A DNA stretch of 64,000 bases from Spiribacter sp. 2438 (GCF_009676705.1 NZ_CP046046.1:124001-188000), one strand, 5' to 3'. Counted from the first letter of the stretch, positions 55,539-64,000 are shown. The notes: generated from the letters alone by a model not told the origin. Translations and numbers: made by a program.

Positions 55539-55985
55539 ATGAAGCGTTCCACTCGCCTCGCCGCCGCCTTGACCTCGTTGTTGCTGATGGTTGGTTTTGC
55601 CAGTCCGGCAATGAGCCAGAACGACCCGGACATGCTGACGATCCTGACCAGTGGCCACGATGAAACCCAGGCCATGGCGCTCATCCTGACCATGCAGGCC
55701 ATGGACAATCAGGTGGATGCCCAGATTTTGCTGTGCGATGAGGCCGGGGATCTGGCCGTGGGCGAGCTGGCCGGGGATTCACCGGTTTTCGAGGGGCCCG
55801 ACGCCAGCCCGGCGCAGATGGTCCAGCGCCTGATTGGCAATGGCGTCACCGTGGAGGTCTGTGCCATTTACCTTCCCAATCGGGAGTACACCGACGCTGA
55901 CCTGATTGATGGGGTCGGCATTGCACAGCCGCCGGCCATTGGCGCGCTGGTGGCGGACCCGGGTGTGCGCCTGTTCACCTTCTGA
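55539..55985 (+). CDS. Periplasmic DsrE/DsrF-like protein
   Basis: A 148-residue protein with a clear signal peptide (MKRSTRLAAALTSLLLMVGF, cleavage after AMS) and a DsrE-type domain: LTILTSGHDETQAMALILTM, QILLCDEAGDLAV and the cysteine segment NGVTVEVCAIYLPNREY. DsrE-family proteins handle sulfane sulfur; the role of secreted versions is unknown. ACAGGAG precedes ATG 55539. A longer in-frame start at 55464 would add a leader without any signal-peptide logic. Confidence 0.82.
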   Translation: MKRSTRLAAALTSLLLMVGFASPAMSQNDPDMLTILTSGHDETQAMALILTMQAMDNQVDAQILLCDEAGDLAVGELAGDSPVFEGPDASPAQMVQRLIGNGVTVEVCAIYLPNREYTDADLIDGVGIAQPPAIGALVADPGVRLFTF

Positions 55986-56004
55986 GACCAGCGGAGCGAC
56001 AACC

Positions 56005-57111
56005 TCAGTAGTCGCAGTCCATGGCCTTGGCCCGCTCCCGGGTGGCCTGGGGGTCGCGGCGATTTCGTTTGACCTCCGGGCTTGCCTCGGGCCATCCCTG
56101 CAGATGATCCATGGCCAGCTGGGTCAGCATATCCAGATGATCGCCGCGGTCGTTCAGCGCCCGGATGTAGCGCAGTTCGCCGCCGCCGTGCTCCTCGAAG
56201 ATCTCGGCGTTCTCGCCCTCGATCTCTTCGAGTGTTTCCAGACAGTCGGCAGAGAACCCGGGGCAGATCACGTCCAGCTTTTTCATGCCGGATTTGGCCA
56301 GCGCCTCCACGGTTTCATCGGTGTAGGGCTGGAGCCACACCTCGCGGCCAAACAGTGACTGAAAGGTGACCTGCCACTCGTCGTCGGCTATCTCCAGGCG
56401 CTCGGCCACCAGTCGCGCCGTTTTCTGGCACTGACAGTGGTAGAAGTCGCCGTTCAGCAGGTAACGCCGCGGCATGCCATGGAAAGAAAACAGCATCTTT
56501 TCGGCCTTGCCGTGCTCCGCCCAGTGCTCGCGAATGGTGTTCGCCAGCGCCTCGATATAGTCGGGGTCGTCATGGTACTGCCCGATCAGTCGCAGCTCGG
56601 GTATTACGCGCCACTTCTTGAGCTCGTCAAAGACCGCATCGTAGGTGGAGCCCACCGTGGTTGCCGAATAATGCGGATAAAGCGGCAGCACGAGAATTCG
56701 CTCTGCACCTTCCTCCCGCAGCTTGCGCAGGCCGTCGCGAATCGAGGGGTTGCCATACCGCATGGCGAGCTCGACGCTGACCGGACCGTGCAGTCGGTCC
56801 TGCAGACGCTGCCTGATGCCCTCGGTCTGCTTCTTGCCGATGGTAAGCAGCGGTGAGCCCCCTTCTTCCCAGACTTCGCGGTAAGCCGCCGCCGACTTTT
56901 TGGGTCGGGTTCGCAGGATGACCCCGTGGAGCAGGAGCCACCACAGCGGCCGGTTGATCTCGACCACCCGGGGGTCACCCAGAAACTCCGCCAAATACCG
57001 GCGCAGCGCCGGCGTCGTGGGAGCATCCGGTGTGCCCAGATTCGTGACCAGGACGCCCAGTCGGGGTACGTCGTCGTGACGGGCGTTGGGTTTGGAACTG
57101 AACATCGGCAT
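56005..57111 (-). CDS. hemH: Ferrochelatase HemH
   Basis: Inserts Fe(II) into protoporphyrin IX to make protoheme. The 368-residue protein shows LVTNLGTPDAPTTPALRRYL, the RPKKSAAAYREVW segment, VLPLYPHYSATTVGST, the catalytic histidine in LFSFHGMPRRY and VICPGFSADCLETLEEI with the active-site Glu. ATG 57111 has AGGA nine bases before it; ATG 57105 is also possible. It provides heme for oxidases such as the cyd complex nearby. Confidence 0.96.
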   Translation of the reverse strand: MPMFSSKPNARHDDVPRLGVLVTNLGTPDAPTTPALRRYLAEFLGDPRVVEINRPLWWLLLHGVILRTRPKKSAAAYREVWEEGGSPLLTIGKKQTEGIRQRLQDRLHGPVSVELAMRYGNPSIRDGLRKLREEGAERILVLPLYPHYSATTVGSTYDAVFDELKKWRVIPELRLIGQYHDDPDYIEALANTIREHWAEHGKAEKMLFSFHGMPRRYLLNGDFYHCQCQKTARLVAERLEIADDEWQVTFQSLFGREVWLQPYTDETVEALAKSGMKKLDVICPGFSADCLETLEEIEGENAEIFEEHGGGELRYIRALNDRGDHLDMLTQLAMDHLQGWPEASPEVKRNRRDPQATRERAKAMDCDY

Positions 57112-57244
57112 GGGGCGCAATCCTGCTTTAGGTCGAACGGAGAGGTCGAGTCGACTTGGGCCGCACTCAACCAGCACGCCCTATGGTAAGGCGAGCCGGC
57201 AATTTAATGAAATGCACGGCACCCGGCAGATCGATAGATGAGGA

Positions 57245-57910
57245 CTATCGCGCGGGGAGACTCCGGGTCAGCTGATCCACCAGCACCGCCGACTGCTCCT
57301 GCCGCTGGCGGGACAGGGCGTCGCCGGCGATTCCTCCGCCAATGGCGCCGCCCACACCGCCGGCGACGGCGCCCGTGCTGTCGCCACCGACCTCCGATCC
57401 GATGATGGCGCCGCCAACGGCCCCCAGGAGCTGGCCGGATCGGCGGGTCATGTCGGCACCGGTGCGCGCGCTGCCCGAGGCGGACCAGACGATGGTGCCG
57501 TCCTCCACGTCAATCATCTGCGCCGTCATGCTCATGTTATCGCCGAACTCGGGGACGTTAACCAGCACCACGGTATCGACGTTGAGAATGCGGCCGGCCC
57601 GGGCTGCGCCCTCGGCGGTGGTGATCTGCGAGCGCGAGAAATCCTGTTCTTCGATCACGGTGTTGATTCGGCTGCGCTCGACGGGGCTGTAACCCAGGCC
57701 GAGAAGCGCCTGGTTGAACATGGCCGCCACCTGATCACGGTTTGCCTGGCCACCAATGCCGTCGACCGAGACCACCGCCGTACGCTCGATGCCGGCAAAG
57801 TCATAGCTGCGATTGTATTCCCCGGTGCCAGATACCGAGGCACAGCCCATCGCCAGCACGATGGCCATCAGCAGACCGGTCAGCAGTTTGAGATTGACGG
57901 TTGGTCGCAT
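57245..57910 (-). CDS. CsgG-like lipoprotein
   Basis: A 221-residue lipoprotein with signal peptide and lipobox LAMGC. The mature part resembles the CsgG/curli-assembly fold: NQALLGLGYSPVERSRINTV, then ILNVDTVVLVNVPEF and MIDVEDGTIVWSASGSA. A glycine-zipper stretch follows (GGAIIGSEVGG, GGVGGAIGGGIAG), which may insert into membranes. Curli neighbours are absent, so the function is unknown; stress-related or secretion lipoproteins of this type are common. Confidence 0.8.
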   Translation of the reverse strand: MRPTVNLKLLTGLLMAIVLAMGCASVSGTGEYNRSYDFAGIERTAVVSVDGIGGQANRDQVAAMFNQALLGLGYSPVERSRINTVIEEQDFSRSQITTAEGAARAGRILNVDTVVLVNVPEFGDNMSMTAQMIDVEDGTIVWSASGSARTGADMTRRSGQLLGAVGGAIIGSEVGGDSTGAVAGGVGGAIGGGIAGDALSRQRQEQSAVLVDQLTRSLPAR

Positions 57911-58057
57911 GATTCTTTTCCTCTAGGTACTGCCCCGATAATGAGGCCGATGTGCCCGATGGCGCAAGGTCGCAGGATCACTGATCAACCGGTTTTCGAG
58001 ACCTGACCAGTGGCCCGGCTATCTGTCGAGTCGTTCACGCCAGCCCGACCCTTAAGA

Positions 58058-58071
58058 TACTAATTTAGTAC
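58058..58071. promoter_or_regulatory. AT-rich palindrome ahead of the winged-helix regulator
   Basis: TACTAATTTAGTA is a perfect odd palindrome with six-base arms, 75 bases before the regulator gene, in an otherwise GC-rich 235-base intergenic stretch. Its TAATTTAGTAC is identical to that before the cyclase gene (3696-3706). A GATACTAAT within it could be a -10 box. Likely operator, possibly autoregulatory. Confidence 0.5.
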
Positions 58072-58145
58072 CCGAATTTCGTTGCAGTGGACCCGTGGCC
58101 TGACTAGCTTCCAAGCGGTCTTGCAATCAATTTCGGAGCCCGTGA

Positions 58146-58505
58146 ATGGATCGGCAGGATGCCGTTTCGGCAGCAGAGCTGACCCGCCAGGTCAGGCAGG
58201 CGCTGGAGCCGGCACTCCCCTGTGGTCCGTCATTGATTCCGCTGGATATTCTCACCGCCATCAGTCTGGCCCGGGACGCCGGTGAGCCACTGAGTGTCAA
58301 ACAATTGCTGGTGACACTGCCCTATTCGGTCACCGGCATTCGCTACAACCTCTCCCGACTGGTCGCCCAGGGATGGGTCCTGAAAGTCCCCGTGGAGAAT
58401 GACCGGCGGCGGATCAAGCTATTGCCGGACAAGCGGGCCGATCAGGCTCTGGCCCGCGTTCGAAGCAACTTGATCGGCGCTGCAGGAGAAGCCATCAAGC
58501 ACTGA
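58146..58505 (+). CDS. MarR-like winged-helix transcriptional regulator
   Basis: A 119-residue helix-rich protein with a winged helix-turn-helix: [19 protein letters not shown] leads into [21 protein letters not shown] (helices 2-3, residues about 59-79) and the wing [19 protein letters not shown], typical of MarR-type proteins. GGAG lies eight bases before the ATG. The AT-rich palindrome upstream may be its own operator. Ligand unknown. It overlaps the convergent GTPase gene by 11 bases. Confidence 0.78.
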   Translation: MDRQDAVSAAELTRQVRQALEPALPCGPSLIPLDILTAISLARDAGEPLSVKQLLVTLPYSVTGIRYNLSRLVAQGWVLKVPVENDRRRIKLLPDKRADQALARVRSNLIGAAGEAIKH

Positions 58506-59619
58506 CCGGTACTTGTTGCTGAGCGTGCATGAGTCGGCGCTGTAGCGCCGGCCAGTCAATGCCCGTGCCGATGAAAACCAGTGCCTGATGGCGATCACCC
58601 CAGGGCTCTTCCCACAGGGATGCCAGGTAATCCCGGACTTCCGGGTCGTCCTGGGGGAGGTCTTGCGCCGGCAGACTGGCCCACCAGGAGGCGACGGGTT
58701 TGATGGAGGACACGGCTCCGGCCAGGGAGAACTCGAAGATCCACTCCGGCTCGTCCTCCACCCAGAAGTGTCCCTTGGCACGAATCACCCCTGGCAAGGG
58801 GCCTTCCAGAATCTGTTTGAGCGCACTGGCCCGAAAGGGCGCTCGGGCCCGAAACACGTGGGACTCGACGCCGTACTCGTCGGCTTCGGACACCGGGGCG
58901 TCAAACTCTGCCAGTTCCCGGGCCCAAAGCGGGTGTGCATGAGCCTTCTCGAAGTCGAAATTTTGCGTATCCAGCAAATGACCGATATCGGCCTGTCCGT
59001 GAACCGTTTCAATCACTCGGGCACCGGCGTTAAGGCTGTGGATGATTTTGCGGGCCGCATCCACCGCCTCGGCACTGGCGATATCCATTTTGTTGAGCAG
59101 GATGACGTCCGCAAATTCGATCTGCTCGGTGAGCAGCTGAACCAGGGGCCGCTCATCCTCAAGCACTTCGTGACTGGAAAATTGATTCAGCAGATCCGTG
59201 GCATCCACCACGGTGATCATGCAGTCCAGCCGCGCCACCTCGCTCAGGCTGCGGCCCTGCTCGTCCTCGAATGCAAACGTGGCCGCCACCGGCAGCGGCT
59301 CGGAGATGCCCGTGGACTCCACCAGCAGGTAGTCGAAGCGTCCGGCTTCAGCTAGAGCGCGAACTTCCCTGAGGAGGTCATCCCGAAGCGTGCAGCAAAT
59401 GCAGCCGTTGCTCATCTCCACCAGCTGTTCATCGGTCTTCGAGAGTGAGCCGGATCGCTCGATCAACGAGGCGTCGATGTTGAGCTCGGCCATATCGTTG
59501 ACGATGACCGCCACCCGGCGGCCATCGCGGTTATGGAGGATGTGGTTCAGGACGCTGGTTTTGCCGGCGCCGAGAAACCCGGAGAGAACCGCCACCGGCA
59601 AGGGGGTGCGTGAAGGCAT
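58495..59619 (-). CDS. COG0523 (CobW-like) GTPase, ZigA/YciC-type zinc chaperone candidate
   Basis: A 374-residue G3E GTPase. Walker A is [31 protein letters not shown] and the metal-binding [12 protein letters not shown] follow, a layout seen in ZigA/YciC-type proteins that work under zinc limitation. Base recognition is [11 protein letters not shown]-terminal CobW domain ends the protein. ATG 59619 has GGAG seven bases before it. A Zur-like palindrome lies in the upstream gap, supporting a zinc-starvation role over cobalamin or nitrile hydratase maturation. Confidence 0.88.
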   Translation of the reverse strand: MPSRTPLPVAVLSGFLGAGKTSVLNHILHNRDGRRVAVIVNDMAELNIDASLIERSGSLSKTDEQLVEMSNGCICCTLRDDLLREVRALAEAGRFDYLLVESTGISEPLPVAATFAFEDEQGRSLSEVARLDCMITVVDATDLLNQFSSHEVLEDERPLVQLLTEQIEFADVILLNKMDIASAEAVDAARKIIHSLNAGARVIETVHGQADIGHLLDTQNFDFEKAHAHPLWARELAEFDAPVSEADEYGVESHVFRARAPFRASALKQILEGPLPGVIRAKGHFWVEDEPEWIFEFSLAGAVSSIKPVASWWASLPAQDLPQDDPEVRDYLASLWEEPWGDRHQALVFIGTGIDWPALQRRLMHAQQQVPVSA

Positions 59620-59638
59620 GACGAACTCCGCTGTCAAA

Positions 59639-59661
59639 GACGTAATTATATAACATACGTC
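59639..59661. promoter_or_regulatory. Zur-box-like palindrome before the COG0523 GTPase
   Basis: GACGTA and TACGTC flank an AT-rich core; within it TATAACAT is exact for one half of the gammaproteobacterial Zur consensus ATGTTATA-N-TATAACAT, and the other half (ACGTAATT) matches at five of eight places. It lies 20-42 bases before the GTPase start. Zur control of COG0523 genes is established in several bacteria. Confidence 0.65.
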
Positions 59662-59683
59662 CGTGTGCCTCGGGTGTCAGCGG

Positions 59684-61255
59684 TTAACGGACGAAACCCT
59701 GGCGGCGGGCCATGGCGTAGGCGGCCTTCGGCCCGGTCCAGAGCGACGGCAAGAGAATCAGGGAGACCGGGATCGCCGTTACAACGATGAACTGCTGCAG
59801 CACCGAGATCTGTCCTGCGCCCATATACAGAAGAATCGCCGCCATCACCGCCAGTGCGATCCCCCAGAAAGCTCTGACGCCGGTGTTGGGCTGGTCGTGA
59901 CCGGTGGCCACCATGGAGATGGTGTAGCTCATGGAGTCACCAGTGGTAGCGACGAAGATGGTGGTGAGCACCAGAATGGCCACCGCCATCAGCGTCCCCA
60001 GTGGCAGTGCCTGAGCAATCGTGAGGGTCGCGACATCGAACCGGAAGTTGGCCAGTGCATCGGCAAGATCGATATCGCCGCCAAGCTGATAGTAAATGCC
60101 CGAGCCACCGAGCAGCGTGAACCAGATGGTGGTCGCGACGGGGGCGGCCACACACACGGCCAGGATCATCTGGCGAATGGTCCGACCCCGGGAAATCCGG
60201 GCCACGAACATGGCCATCAAGGGGCCATAGCCGATGAACCAGGCGAAGAAAAACACCGTCCACCACTGCATCCACCAGTCGGGTGCTGTCTGTGTGGTCA
60301 TGGTGGCCATGGGGAGGAAGTTGGCGATATAGGCGCCGAGGCCCTGGGTGTAGGCGTTGATCAGAAACAGGGTGGGGCCAAAGACCAGAATGACCGCTCC
60401 AATGGCGGCGGCCAGATACACATTGAATCGACTGAGCAGCTGGATGCCGCGATGAATTCCGGTGATGGCGGAGGTGACGTAAATGCCGCCGAGAATGGCC
60501 AGAATGCCAAGCTGGGCGCCGAACCCGTCCGGCAGGCCAAAAAGAATGTTGCCACCATAAGCCACCTGGGTGGCCAGGAAGCCGATGGGCCCGACGGTAC
60601 CGGCCACCACGGCGATCACGCAGACCGCGTCGATGGCGCCGCCCACGGCCCCGTGCATGACCCGCTGACCAAACACCGGATACAGCAGTGTGCGAGGCTG
60701 CAGTGGCAAGCCATTCACGTAATGCGCGTGCATCAGCACCAGACTGGTCAGGCCACCAAGCACCGCCCAGGCCAGGAATCCCCAGTGCATGAATGACTGT
60801 GCCAGCGCACCCTGAATAGCCGATGGCGTCCCGACCTCCGCCTCAAACGCTGGCGGCGTGTGGGCAATGAAGTGATAGACCGGTTCGCCGGCCGCAAAGA
60901 ATACGCCGCCACCGGCGAGCAGCGTGCACATGATCATTGCGATCCAGCGGAAGGTGCTGACTTCCGGTTCATCCAGGTCGCCCATGACCGCACTGCCCGC
61001 TGGTGAAACGGCGACCGCGATGGCGATCACAAAGGTCAGCAGCAAAAGCAGCTGGAAGTAGGAACCGAGATATTGGGCCGTCCAGGCGAAGGCTTCTGCG
61101 ACCCATCCCGACACCAGGTCGATATCCGCCAGTGACAAGCCAACGAACAGCAGGATGAAGCCCGCGCTGAGACCCAGTACCCAAGGGTCTCCCAGTGCCG
61201 CGAGGTAAGCGCCGGGTCTCGCTGTCGGGGTTTGGCCGACGGTTTTTGTGTTCAA
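59684..61255 (-). CDS. BCCT-family osmolyte transporter (betaine/choline/carnitine)
   Basis: A twelve-helix secondary transporter of 523 residues for betaine-like compatible solutes. The family core is clear: WWMQWWTVFFFAWFIGYGPL (positions about 325-344) and ARISRGRTIRQMIL. A short N-terminus and short C-terminal tail suggest limited osmosensing domains. TTG 61255 was chosen because GGAGAG lies eight bases before it; upstream in-frame starts lack a ribosome site. In a halophile it would import glycine betaine. Confidence 0.9.
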   Translation of the reverse strand: MNTKTVGQTPTARPGAYLAALGDPWVLGLSAGFILLFVGLSLADIDLVSGWVAEAFAWTAQYLGSYFQLLLLLTFVIAIAVAVSPAGSAVMGDLDEPEVSTFRWIAMIMCTLLAGGGVFFAAGEPVYHFIAHTPPAFEAEVGTPSAIQGALAQSFMHWGFLAWAVLGGLTSLVLMHAHYVNGLPLQPRTLLYPVFGQRVMHGAVGGAIDAVCVIAVVAGTVGPIGFLATQVAYGGNILFGLPDGFGAQLGILAILGGIYVTSAITGIHRGIQLLSRFNVYLAAAIGAVILVFGPTLFLINAYTQGLGAYIANFLPMATMTTQTAPDWWMQWWTVFFFAWFIGYGPLMAMFVARISRGRTIRQMILAVCVAAPVATTIWFTLLGGSGIYYQLGGDIDLADALANFRFDVATLTIAQALPLGTLMAVAILVLTTIFVATTGDSMSYTISMVATGHDQPNTGVRAFWGIALAVMAAILLYMGAGQISVLQQFIVVTAIPVSLILLPSLWTGPKAAYAMARRQGFVR

Positions 61256-61345
61256 TGGTCCGCTCTCCGCGCAAAAGCGGCGCACCATAACAAACAACGG
61301 CGTATTCGGGACAACGTTTTTTGCCCCGGTTCAGTCAGCGACCGC

Positions 61346-61753
61346 TTAGCGCCGGGCCAGGCTGTAGATCAGCATACCCCCGGCCATACCAGCCACAAAC
61401 CAGGCGGGATCCGCGGCCCCATGGGTCAGTGCGGCGATGCCGGGGCCGGGGCAGTAGCCAACCACGCCCCAGCCGATACCGAATAACGCCGAACCCACCA
61501 CCAGCGGCAGATCGATGTCCTTTTTGGTCGGCAGCTGGAATCGTTCCCCGAACCAGGGGCGTTTGCCGCCCGCCAGCAGCCGGAATCCAACAGTTGATGT
61601 GACCAGCGCCCCGGCCAGGACAAACATCAGGGTCGGATCCCAGGTGCCCATGATGTCCAGAAAACCCAGCACCCGGTCGGGATCAGTCATTCGGGAGAGG
61701 TCCAGACCGAATCCGAACAACACGCCAGCGGCTATCGCGATAAGCCAGTGCAT
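61346..61753 (-). CDS. YeeE/YedE-type membrane protein, second half (DUF6691-like)
   Basis: A 135-residue membrane protein with about four helices, beginning MHWLIAIAAGVLFGFGLDLS. Motifs are LGFLDIMGTWDPTLMFVL and VGYCPGPGIAALTHG; the cysteine in the last is the conserved residue linked to thiosulfate or sulfur transport. It overlaps its partner gene by one base (TGATG) and together they equal a split full-length YeeE. Confidence 0.87.
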   Translation of the reverse strand: MHWLIAIAAGVLFGFGLDLSRMTDPDRVLGFLDIMGTWDPTLMFVLAGALVTSTVGFRLLAGGKRPWFGERFQLPTKKDIDLPLVVGSALFGIGWGVVGYCPGPGIAALTHGAADPAWFVAGMAGGMLIYSLARR

Positions 61754-62184
61754 CAGAAAATCCCCCCGCCGCCATGCCGGATGAACCAGACCGTGCCCAT
61801 GGCCGTTCCCAGAAAGATCAGCGTGGCCACCAGAGACCGGGCAGACTGGCGGGCGAGGCCACAGACGCCGTGGCCGCTGGTGCATCCGCCGCCAAGACGG
61901 GTTCCGATGCCGACCAGGGCGCCACCGGCCAGCAGTGCCAGGATTGGGAAATCCGTTCGAGGCACCACCGGTGTCGATGTCCAGGACTGATGCAGAAGGG
62001 CACCGCCGAGGAGTCCCGCCACGAACAGATAGCGCCAGACACCGGCGCCGCCGGGTTTGGCGATGATCTCGCCAACGATGCCGCTGATCCCGGCAATGCG
62101 GCCGCTGCCTGCCAGTAGCAGCGTGGCCGCCAGGCCGATCAGGCTGCCGCCCAGCAGTGCGCTCAACCAGTCAAATTCCGCCAA
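61753..62184 (-). CDS. YeeE/YedE-type membrane protein, first half
   Basis: A 143-residue membrane protein with about four helices. It shows SLIGLAATLLLAGSGRIAGISGI and the cysteine block GTRLGGGCTSGHGVCG, hallmark of YeeE/YedE sulfur transporters. The start is TTG 62184 with GGAGG nine bases before it. Neighbours often include BigR and rhodanese/ETHE1 genes in other bacteria; none are found here. Confidence 0.87.
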   Translation of the reverse strand: MAEFDWLSALLGGSLIGLAATLLLAGSGRIAGISGIVGEIIAKPGGAGVWRYLFVAGLLGGALLHQSWTSTPVVPRTDFPILALLAGGALVGIGTRLGGGCTSGHGVCGLARQSARSLVATLIFLGTAMGTVWFIRHGGGGIF

Positions 62185-62289
62185 TGCCTTAGTCCTCCAT
62201 TAAGAAGCCGTTGAATTCCGTACCCCGCAAACTTTCGCCCGTATTGAGGCCGCTCACAAGGGCCAATTCGAGGGGATTGCGCTGGGTGC

Positions 62290-62345
62290 GTTATTCAACT
62301 AAATTATTTACTCAGATGAATATATTCGCTAAAGTTATTTATATA
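62290..62345. promoter_or_regulatory. AT-rich divergent control region with palindrome GAATATATTC
   Basis: The gap between the YeeE pair and the beta-propeller gene turns sharply AT-rich. It holds the perfect 10-base palindrome GAATATATTC (about 62318-62327) and ACTAAATTA at 62298-62306, nine bases shared with the reverse of the TAATTTAGTAC motif. It is probably the promoter-operator region of the propeller gene; the regulator is unknown. Confidence 0.45.
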
Positions 62346-62361
62346 TTCCAGGGAGACAACA

Positions 62362-63534
62362 ATGATCGGTTGGAAGCAAAGAAACCATGGCATTCGGCGC
62401 GGTCTTCTGGCGCTGACACCGCTGTTGGCGCTGGCATGGCTGATCACCGGCTGCGCTGCGGAAGACGTCGCGGCGCGAGACGCCGGCCACGAAATCTGGG
62501 CGGTGGATCAGGGCACCAACGTCGTCTACATCTACGATGATCAGCACCAGTTGGCAGACCAGATTGATCTGCATGCACTCGGGGTGCGCACGGCTCATAT
62601 GATTTCCTTCAGCAGTGACTATCGCTATGCGGTGATCGCCAGCACCGGTTCCGGGGATGTCACGGTTATTCGCACCGAGGATCGGGAGGTGGTTGAAACC
62701 ATTCCCACCGGTCCCCGGACGCACATGGCCTCTTTTACTCCGGACGACAGCGCCATTGTTGTGGACGTGATTGGCTCAGCCGATGAGCCATGGAACGGTG
62801 CCGTTGTGGAAATCGAGGCGGATCTGGACACCGAGACATTCTCTGTCGGCCGGTCGCTGGTGATTGCTGAGGATCCGCTGTTCGCGGCCAATGCGGACCG
62901 GTTCACTGACTCCGGACCGATCTGCCACGAGTACGGTCCCGACGGCACCCATGCGTTCATCACCCTGGGGCCGGGGCTGGCCAATGGCGGGCTGGTGGTG
63001 CTTAACACCGACACCTGGTCGCTGGACCATGTGGCCGGCGTGCAAGAGCTGCCGGTCAACTGCGGTACGGTCACCAATGAGGACCGCAGTCGCATGATCC
63101 TCACCGCAGGGTCAGGCGAGGTTGGCGAGTATTACGTCATCGACACCCGCACCTTCGAGGTGGTTGCCCAGGGTGACACCCGGGGTCAGGATGCCCATGG
63201 CGTCTGGTTGACTCAGGATGGCAGCGAATTCTGGATCGTGAATCGGGTTTCCGACGACGGCGTTATTCTGGATGCGGACACCTTTGAGGTCGTGGATTCA
63301 TTTCATGAAGTCGGGGGCACACCGGATCTGATGGTGGCATCTCCAAACGGTGAGCACTTCTATGTCTCGCTGCGGGGGCCGAACCCCAAGTCGGCGGCGC
63401 ATGTCGCCTTTGGTGAAACACCGGGATTTAGTGTTCTCAACGTCGCAGACCGGTCGCTGGTGGACGTGATCCAGCCCGACGGCGATAACCCGGACAGCGA
63501 CTTCCACGGCATCGGAGTGCGCGTTCTGAACTAG
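62362..63534 (+). CDS. Beta-propeller lipoprotein (YncE-like)
   Basis: A 390-residue exported lipoprotein with lipobox LITGC and repeated beta-blade signatures: GHEIWAVDQGTNVVYIYDD, DYRYAVIASTGSGDVTVI, SEFWIVNRVSDDGVILDAD and GEHFYVSLRGPNPKSAAH. The fold is a seven-bladed YncE/NHL-like propeller, common among c-type cytochrome- or quinone-linked periplasmic proteins; no heme-binding CxxCH motif is present. Function unknown. ATG 62362 follows CCAGGGAGACAACA. Confidence 0.82.
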   Translation: MIGWKQRNHGIRRGLLALTPLLALAWLITGCAAEDVAARDAGHEIWAVDQGTNVVYIYDDQHQLADQIDLHALGVRTAHMISFSSDYRYAVIASTGSGDVTVIRTEDREVVETIPTGPRTHMASFTPDDSAIVVDVIGSADEPWNGAVVEIEADLDTETFSVGRSLVIAEDPLFAANADRFTDSGPICHEYGPDGTHAFITLGPGLANGGLVVLNTDTWSLDHVAGVQELPVNCGTVTNEDRSRMILTAGSGEVGEYYVIDTRTFEVVAQGDTRGQDAHGVWLTQDGSEFWIVNRVSDDGVILDADTFEVVDSFHEVGGTPDLMVASPNGEHFYVSLRGPNPKSAAHVAFGETPGFSVLNVADRSLVDVIQPDGDNPDSDFHGIGVRVLN

Positions 63535-64000
63535 CCTCTGGCGGAATGTCTGCGGCGACGAGCCTGCTCCACCGGGCCACGCCGCAGACAGTCCATTTCG
63601 TGATCATTGATCAGGCCCATTGACTGCATGAACGCATAAATCGTGGTGGGACCGACAAATCGCCAGCCGCGGGATTTCAGCGCCCTGGCGAGGGCCACGG
63701 ATTCCGGTGAGGTGGTGACGGCCTGCGGTGGCCGGGAGTGGTCGGGCGCCGGCTCGTAGCGCCAGATGAATTCGGCCAGGGACCCCGCTTCGCCCACCAG
63801 TTCCCGGGCCCGGGCGGCGTTGTTGATCACCGCCTCGATCTTGCCACGATGGCGGATAATGCCGGGCTCCTGAAGCAACCGCTCGACGTCTGACGCCGTC
63901 ATGGCGGCGACCCGACGGTAGTCGAACCCACGGAACATGTCGCGGAAGTTGTCCCGCTTGTTCAGCACCGTCCGCCAGCTCAGCCCGCACTGAAACACTT
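63531..64000 (-). CDS. tag: DNA-3-methyladenine glycosylase I Tag (5' end missing)
   Basis: Removes 3-methyladenine from alkylated DNA. The visible 155 residues hold QCGLSWRTVLNKRDNFRDMF, the RVAAMTASDVERLLQEPGIIRHRGKI core, SRGWRFVGPTTIYAFMQSMG and the C-terminal NDHEMDCL zinc-site region. The frame stays open to the window edge and the N-terminal zinc cysteine lies outside. Its stop overlaps that of the convergent propeller gene by three bases. Confidence 0.93.
   Translation of the reverse strand, partial: VFQCGLSWRTVLNKRDNFRDMFRGFDYRRVAAMTASDVERLLQEPGIIRHRGKIEAVINNAARARELVGEAGSLAEFIWRYEPAPDHSRPPQAVTTSPESVALARALKSRGWRFVGPTTIYAFMQSMGLINDHEMDCLRRGPVEQARRRRHSARG

Overview
The window is a compact, GC-rich (except one island), densely coding stretch of a Gram-negative chromosome, with no gene-free gap above 300 bases. 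The gene families (LPS core and lipid A genes, TolC, GlnE, GroESL, a CydAB-type quinol oxidase with CydDC, a betaine/choline/carnitine-type osmolyte transporter, paired YeeE/YedE and DsrE-type sulfur proteins), acidic proteins and many GTG/TTG starts suggest a gammaproteobacterium, most like the halophilic, sulfur-associated Ectothiorhodospiraceae. That placement is inference from gene content only.

Layout. 1-9.8 kb is housekeeping: tsaD (5' end outside the window), plsY, folB-folK, a MidA/NDUFAF7-like methyltransferase, a small class III nucleotide cyclase, cca, an NDUFA9-like epimerase, a TSUP permease and the aroQ-accB-accC operon. 9.9-17.8 kb holds a TlpA-like thioredoxin, dsbD, cutA, groES-groEL under a perfect CIRCE operator, and glnE. 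17.8-31.8 kb is an accessory surface-glycan island: eight apparently intact sulfotransferases and one 47-residue sulfotransferase remnant are interleaved with three related GT4-type glycosyltransferases, a tandem kinase/pseudokinase, an APH-type phosphotransferase, a P-loop kinase-like protein and a ParB/Srx-like orphan. Part of the island (about 27.3-30.6 kb) is clearly AT-rich. 31.8-46 kb is the lipopolysaccharide block: O-antigen ligase/polymerase, MsbA-like ABC exporter, a fourth related glycosyltransferase, two LpxL-type acyltransferases, hldE, kdkA, a heptosyltransferase, waaA, then ilvE, a zf-CHCC protein, tolC and a pcm-like methyltransferase. 46.3-48.7 kb has rpmB-rpmG, mutM and a tartrate/D-malate-type dehydrogenase. 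48.8-55.4 kb is cydABDC preceded by a Crp/Fnr regulator. 55.5-64 kb has a periplasmic DsrE-like protein, hemH, a CsgG-like lipoprotein, a winged-helix regulator, a COG0523 GTPase behind a Zur-like box, a BCCT transporter, a YeeE/YedE pair, a beta-propeller lipoprotein and tag (5' end outside the window).

How it fits together. The island sits directly beside genes that build and export lipid A-core and join glycan to it, so the simplest reading is that it makes a sulfated, possibly also phosphorylated, cell-surface glycan (LPS O-chain, core or capsule). Each sulfotransferase would need PAPS made elsewhere, as no sulfate-activation genes are present here. Other points of note: a cyclase whose two purine-specifying positions are both changed, an 11-base AT-rich motif shared by the cyclase and the winged-helix regulator, a Zur-type site before the COG0523 GTPase, an FNR-type palindrome inside the start of the Crp/Fnr gene, and three homologues of mitochondrial complex I accessory proteins.
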